This document shows positions 63,045-64,000 of a stretch of 64,000 bases of DNA, one piece after another. The translations under genes were made by a program, and so were the position numbers. The notes under the pieces were generated by a model. That model had not been told where the DNA came from and did not search any database. It worked only from the letters and a program-made list of their open reading frames with translations. Within the stretch, counting starts at the first letter, position 1; each line of letters opens with the position of its first letter. Source of the stretch: Tethya wilhelma (taxonomy: Eukaryota > Porifera > Demospongiae > Tethyida > Tethyidae); assembly GCA_964030475.1 (NCBI GenBank), contig CAXIPT010000005.1, positions 1,608,766-1,672,765 of the forward strand, given 5' to 3'.

Positions 63045-63328
63045 TCCTCGATCTTTGGCACCTGAATTTTCTACGAGTTTGTGCTTAGAAGCGTATACAA
63101 TAATTATTGTATTAATTCCTTAATTGGTCCCGATCAAGCGCATATACAATTATATATAGCGTAAATCTAATTGTTTTGTGATCGTATATAGTATTACCAA
63201 TCATAATTCCAGTCACGTAGCTACTTATAACAATAGTAGGAAAATATTCTGCAGAAATTCATTTCTATATTGTTCATCATTGTTAGTATTCTAGAGTAAT
63301 ACTATTGTTGTACACATGCATGCAGTTA

Positions 63329-64000
63329 TCATGGCTGACCAACAATCTCATCGGAACTAAATATTCCATTTTTAAAGCCAACTAACACACAGAGCCCAAG
63401 TCCTTGTGTTATTCCTTTTGTAACACCAAATATCCATCCCTGTTCAGCTGTGGAAGAGTCGTACAAAGCTCCGTACTCTTGTCCTCGTTTTGCGAGTATC
63501 AGAGGCTGTTCGTAAAGAAGCCTGTCCTTAATATACGTCTCATCCTTTGCATCTGAATTGCTGGAGGTAACCAATCGGTGTGCATTGACACGAATCAAGG
63601 CTGGTTGTGCTCTTGTTTTTGTGACCGAGAGACTTTCGATGAAAAGTTTACTTAACCAGTTTGCACCATCTGGATCTGGTAGCTTTGGCATTTTAGGACT
63701 ACCAGCAGGAATGATCTTTATTTTCTGAATCAACTCATCACTGAGTTTGACAGACTCTTTCAGATACTTCTGTAGGATTTCTGTCCATAACTGCAGTTGT
63801 TCGGCAAAATAATCTTGCATTGCTTTGTCATTTTTGTCTGAGATTTTTGCGTATGCTTGTGCTACAACTCTGTTAGCAAATGTAAGGACAATGACAGTGT
63901 TGTCCCAAAAGTGTTCCCCAAACTCTTCCGTCATAATCTGCATGGTCTTGATCTCAGGACTGTCCTGGGGGAGTCTCATTTTTGCCATCGAAATGCAGAA
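63329..64000 (-). CDS. second AIG1-type GTPase, C-terminal part, cut by window end
   Basis: Open from the window edge (64000) to the stop at 63329-63331. It begins in the strand after G3 (ISMAKMRLP aligns with CMRIDETR of the neighbour). It has VIVLTFANRVVAQAY at G4, then ELIQKIKIIPAGSPK and WLSKLF, parallel to VLPAGHW and YWLSDFW in the neighbour. The C-terminus is different and more hydrophobic (GWIFGVTKGITQGLGLCVLV), a possible membrane segment that the neighbour lacks. The P-loop half lies beyond the window. Confidence 0.72.
   Translation of the reverse strand, partial: FCISMAKMRLPQDSPEIKTMQIMTEEFGEHFWDNTVIVLTFANRVVAQAYAKISDKNDKAMQDYFAEQLQLWTEILQKYLKESVKLSDELIQKIKIIPAGSPKMPKLPDPDGANWLSKLFIESLSVTKTRAQPALIRVNAHRLVTSSNSDAKDETYIKDRLLYEQPLILAKRGQEYGALYDSSTAEQGWIFGVTKGITQGLGLCVLVGFKNGIFSSDEIVGQP

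Overview
The window is animal nuclear DNA, most likely from a sponge. Genes are split by short introns with canonical GT/AG junctions, (CA)n/(TG)n microsatellites are abundant, and there are short non-autonomous transposons and tRNA-derived SINEs. The first 14 kb is a collagen IV-type gene of dozens of tiny Gly-X-Y exons ending in a tandem C4 (NC1) domain. Other genes are recognisable animal orthologues: COPS2, XRCC1, DCAF8, XPR1-like, COMMD8, DYNC2H1. Collagen IV in sponges is best known from Homoscleromorpha and Calcarea. That placement is inference.

Layout: tail of an unidentified + gene (130-386); collagen IV-like gene (577-13827,+); SIR2-like/X/ETS gene 1 (22138-14160,-); COPS2, 5' half only (25010-22453,-); XRCC1 (25189-32188,+); SIR2-like/X/ETS gene 2 (32731-45292,+), whose 7.5-kb second intron holds a duplicated XRCC1 exon, a PH-domain exon (-), two ADAM exons (-) and a NACHT fragment (+); TTC12-like TPR gene (46765-45625,-); DCAF8 (46981-51707,+); XPR1-like phosphate exporter (54486-52324,-); PA-TM-RING-like ubiquitin ligase (55035-56246,+); COMMD8 (57434-56490,-); N-terminal part of DYNC2H1 (57711-60231,+); two AIG1-like GTPase genes (63044-61995 and 64000-63329,-). 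Four neighbouring pairs are head to head with 180-550 bp between start codons.

The most unusual content is a pair of paralogous four-exon genes. Each joins a FAM118-type SIR2-like domain, a roughly 100-residue domain I do not recognise, a long low-complexity region and a C-terminal ETS DNA-binding domain. All three intron phases agree in both copies, the X-domain exons are 342 and 345 bp, and the big third exon of copy 2 has no in-frame Met for about 257 codons, so it needs an upstream exon. I know of no described SIR2-ETS protein. The pair flanks COPS2/XRCC1 in outward-facing orientation.

Caution: there are single N positions at 8366, 22409, 25480, 28174, 35237, 37031 and 49863 and a run of 25 N at 17182-17206, mostly in simple repeats. 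Several gene breaks (COPS2 3' half, XRCC1 exon 3, the duplicated XRCC1 exon) sit beside them, so some oddities may be assembly joins. Exon borders were read by eye and may be off by a few bases.
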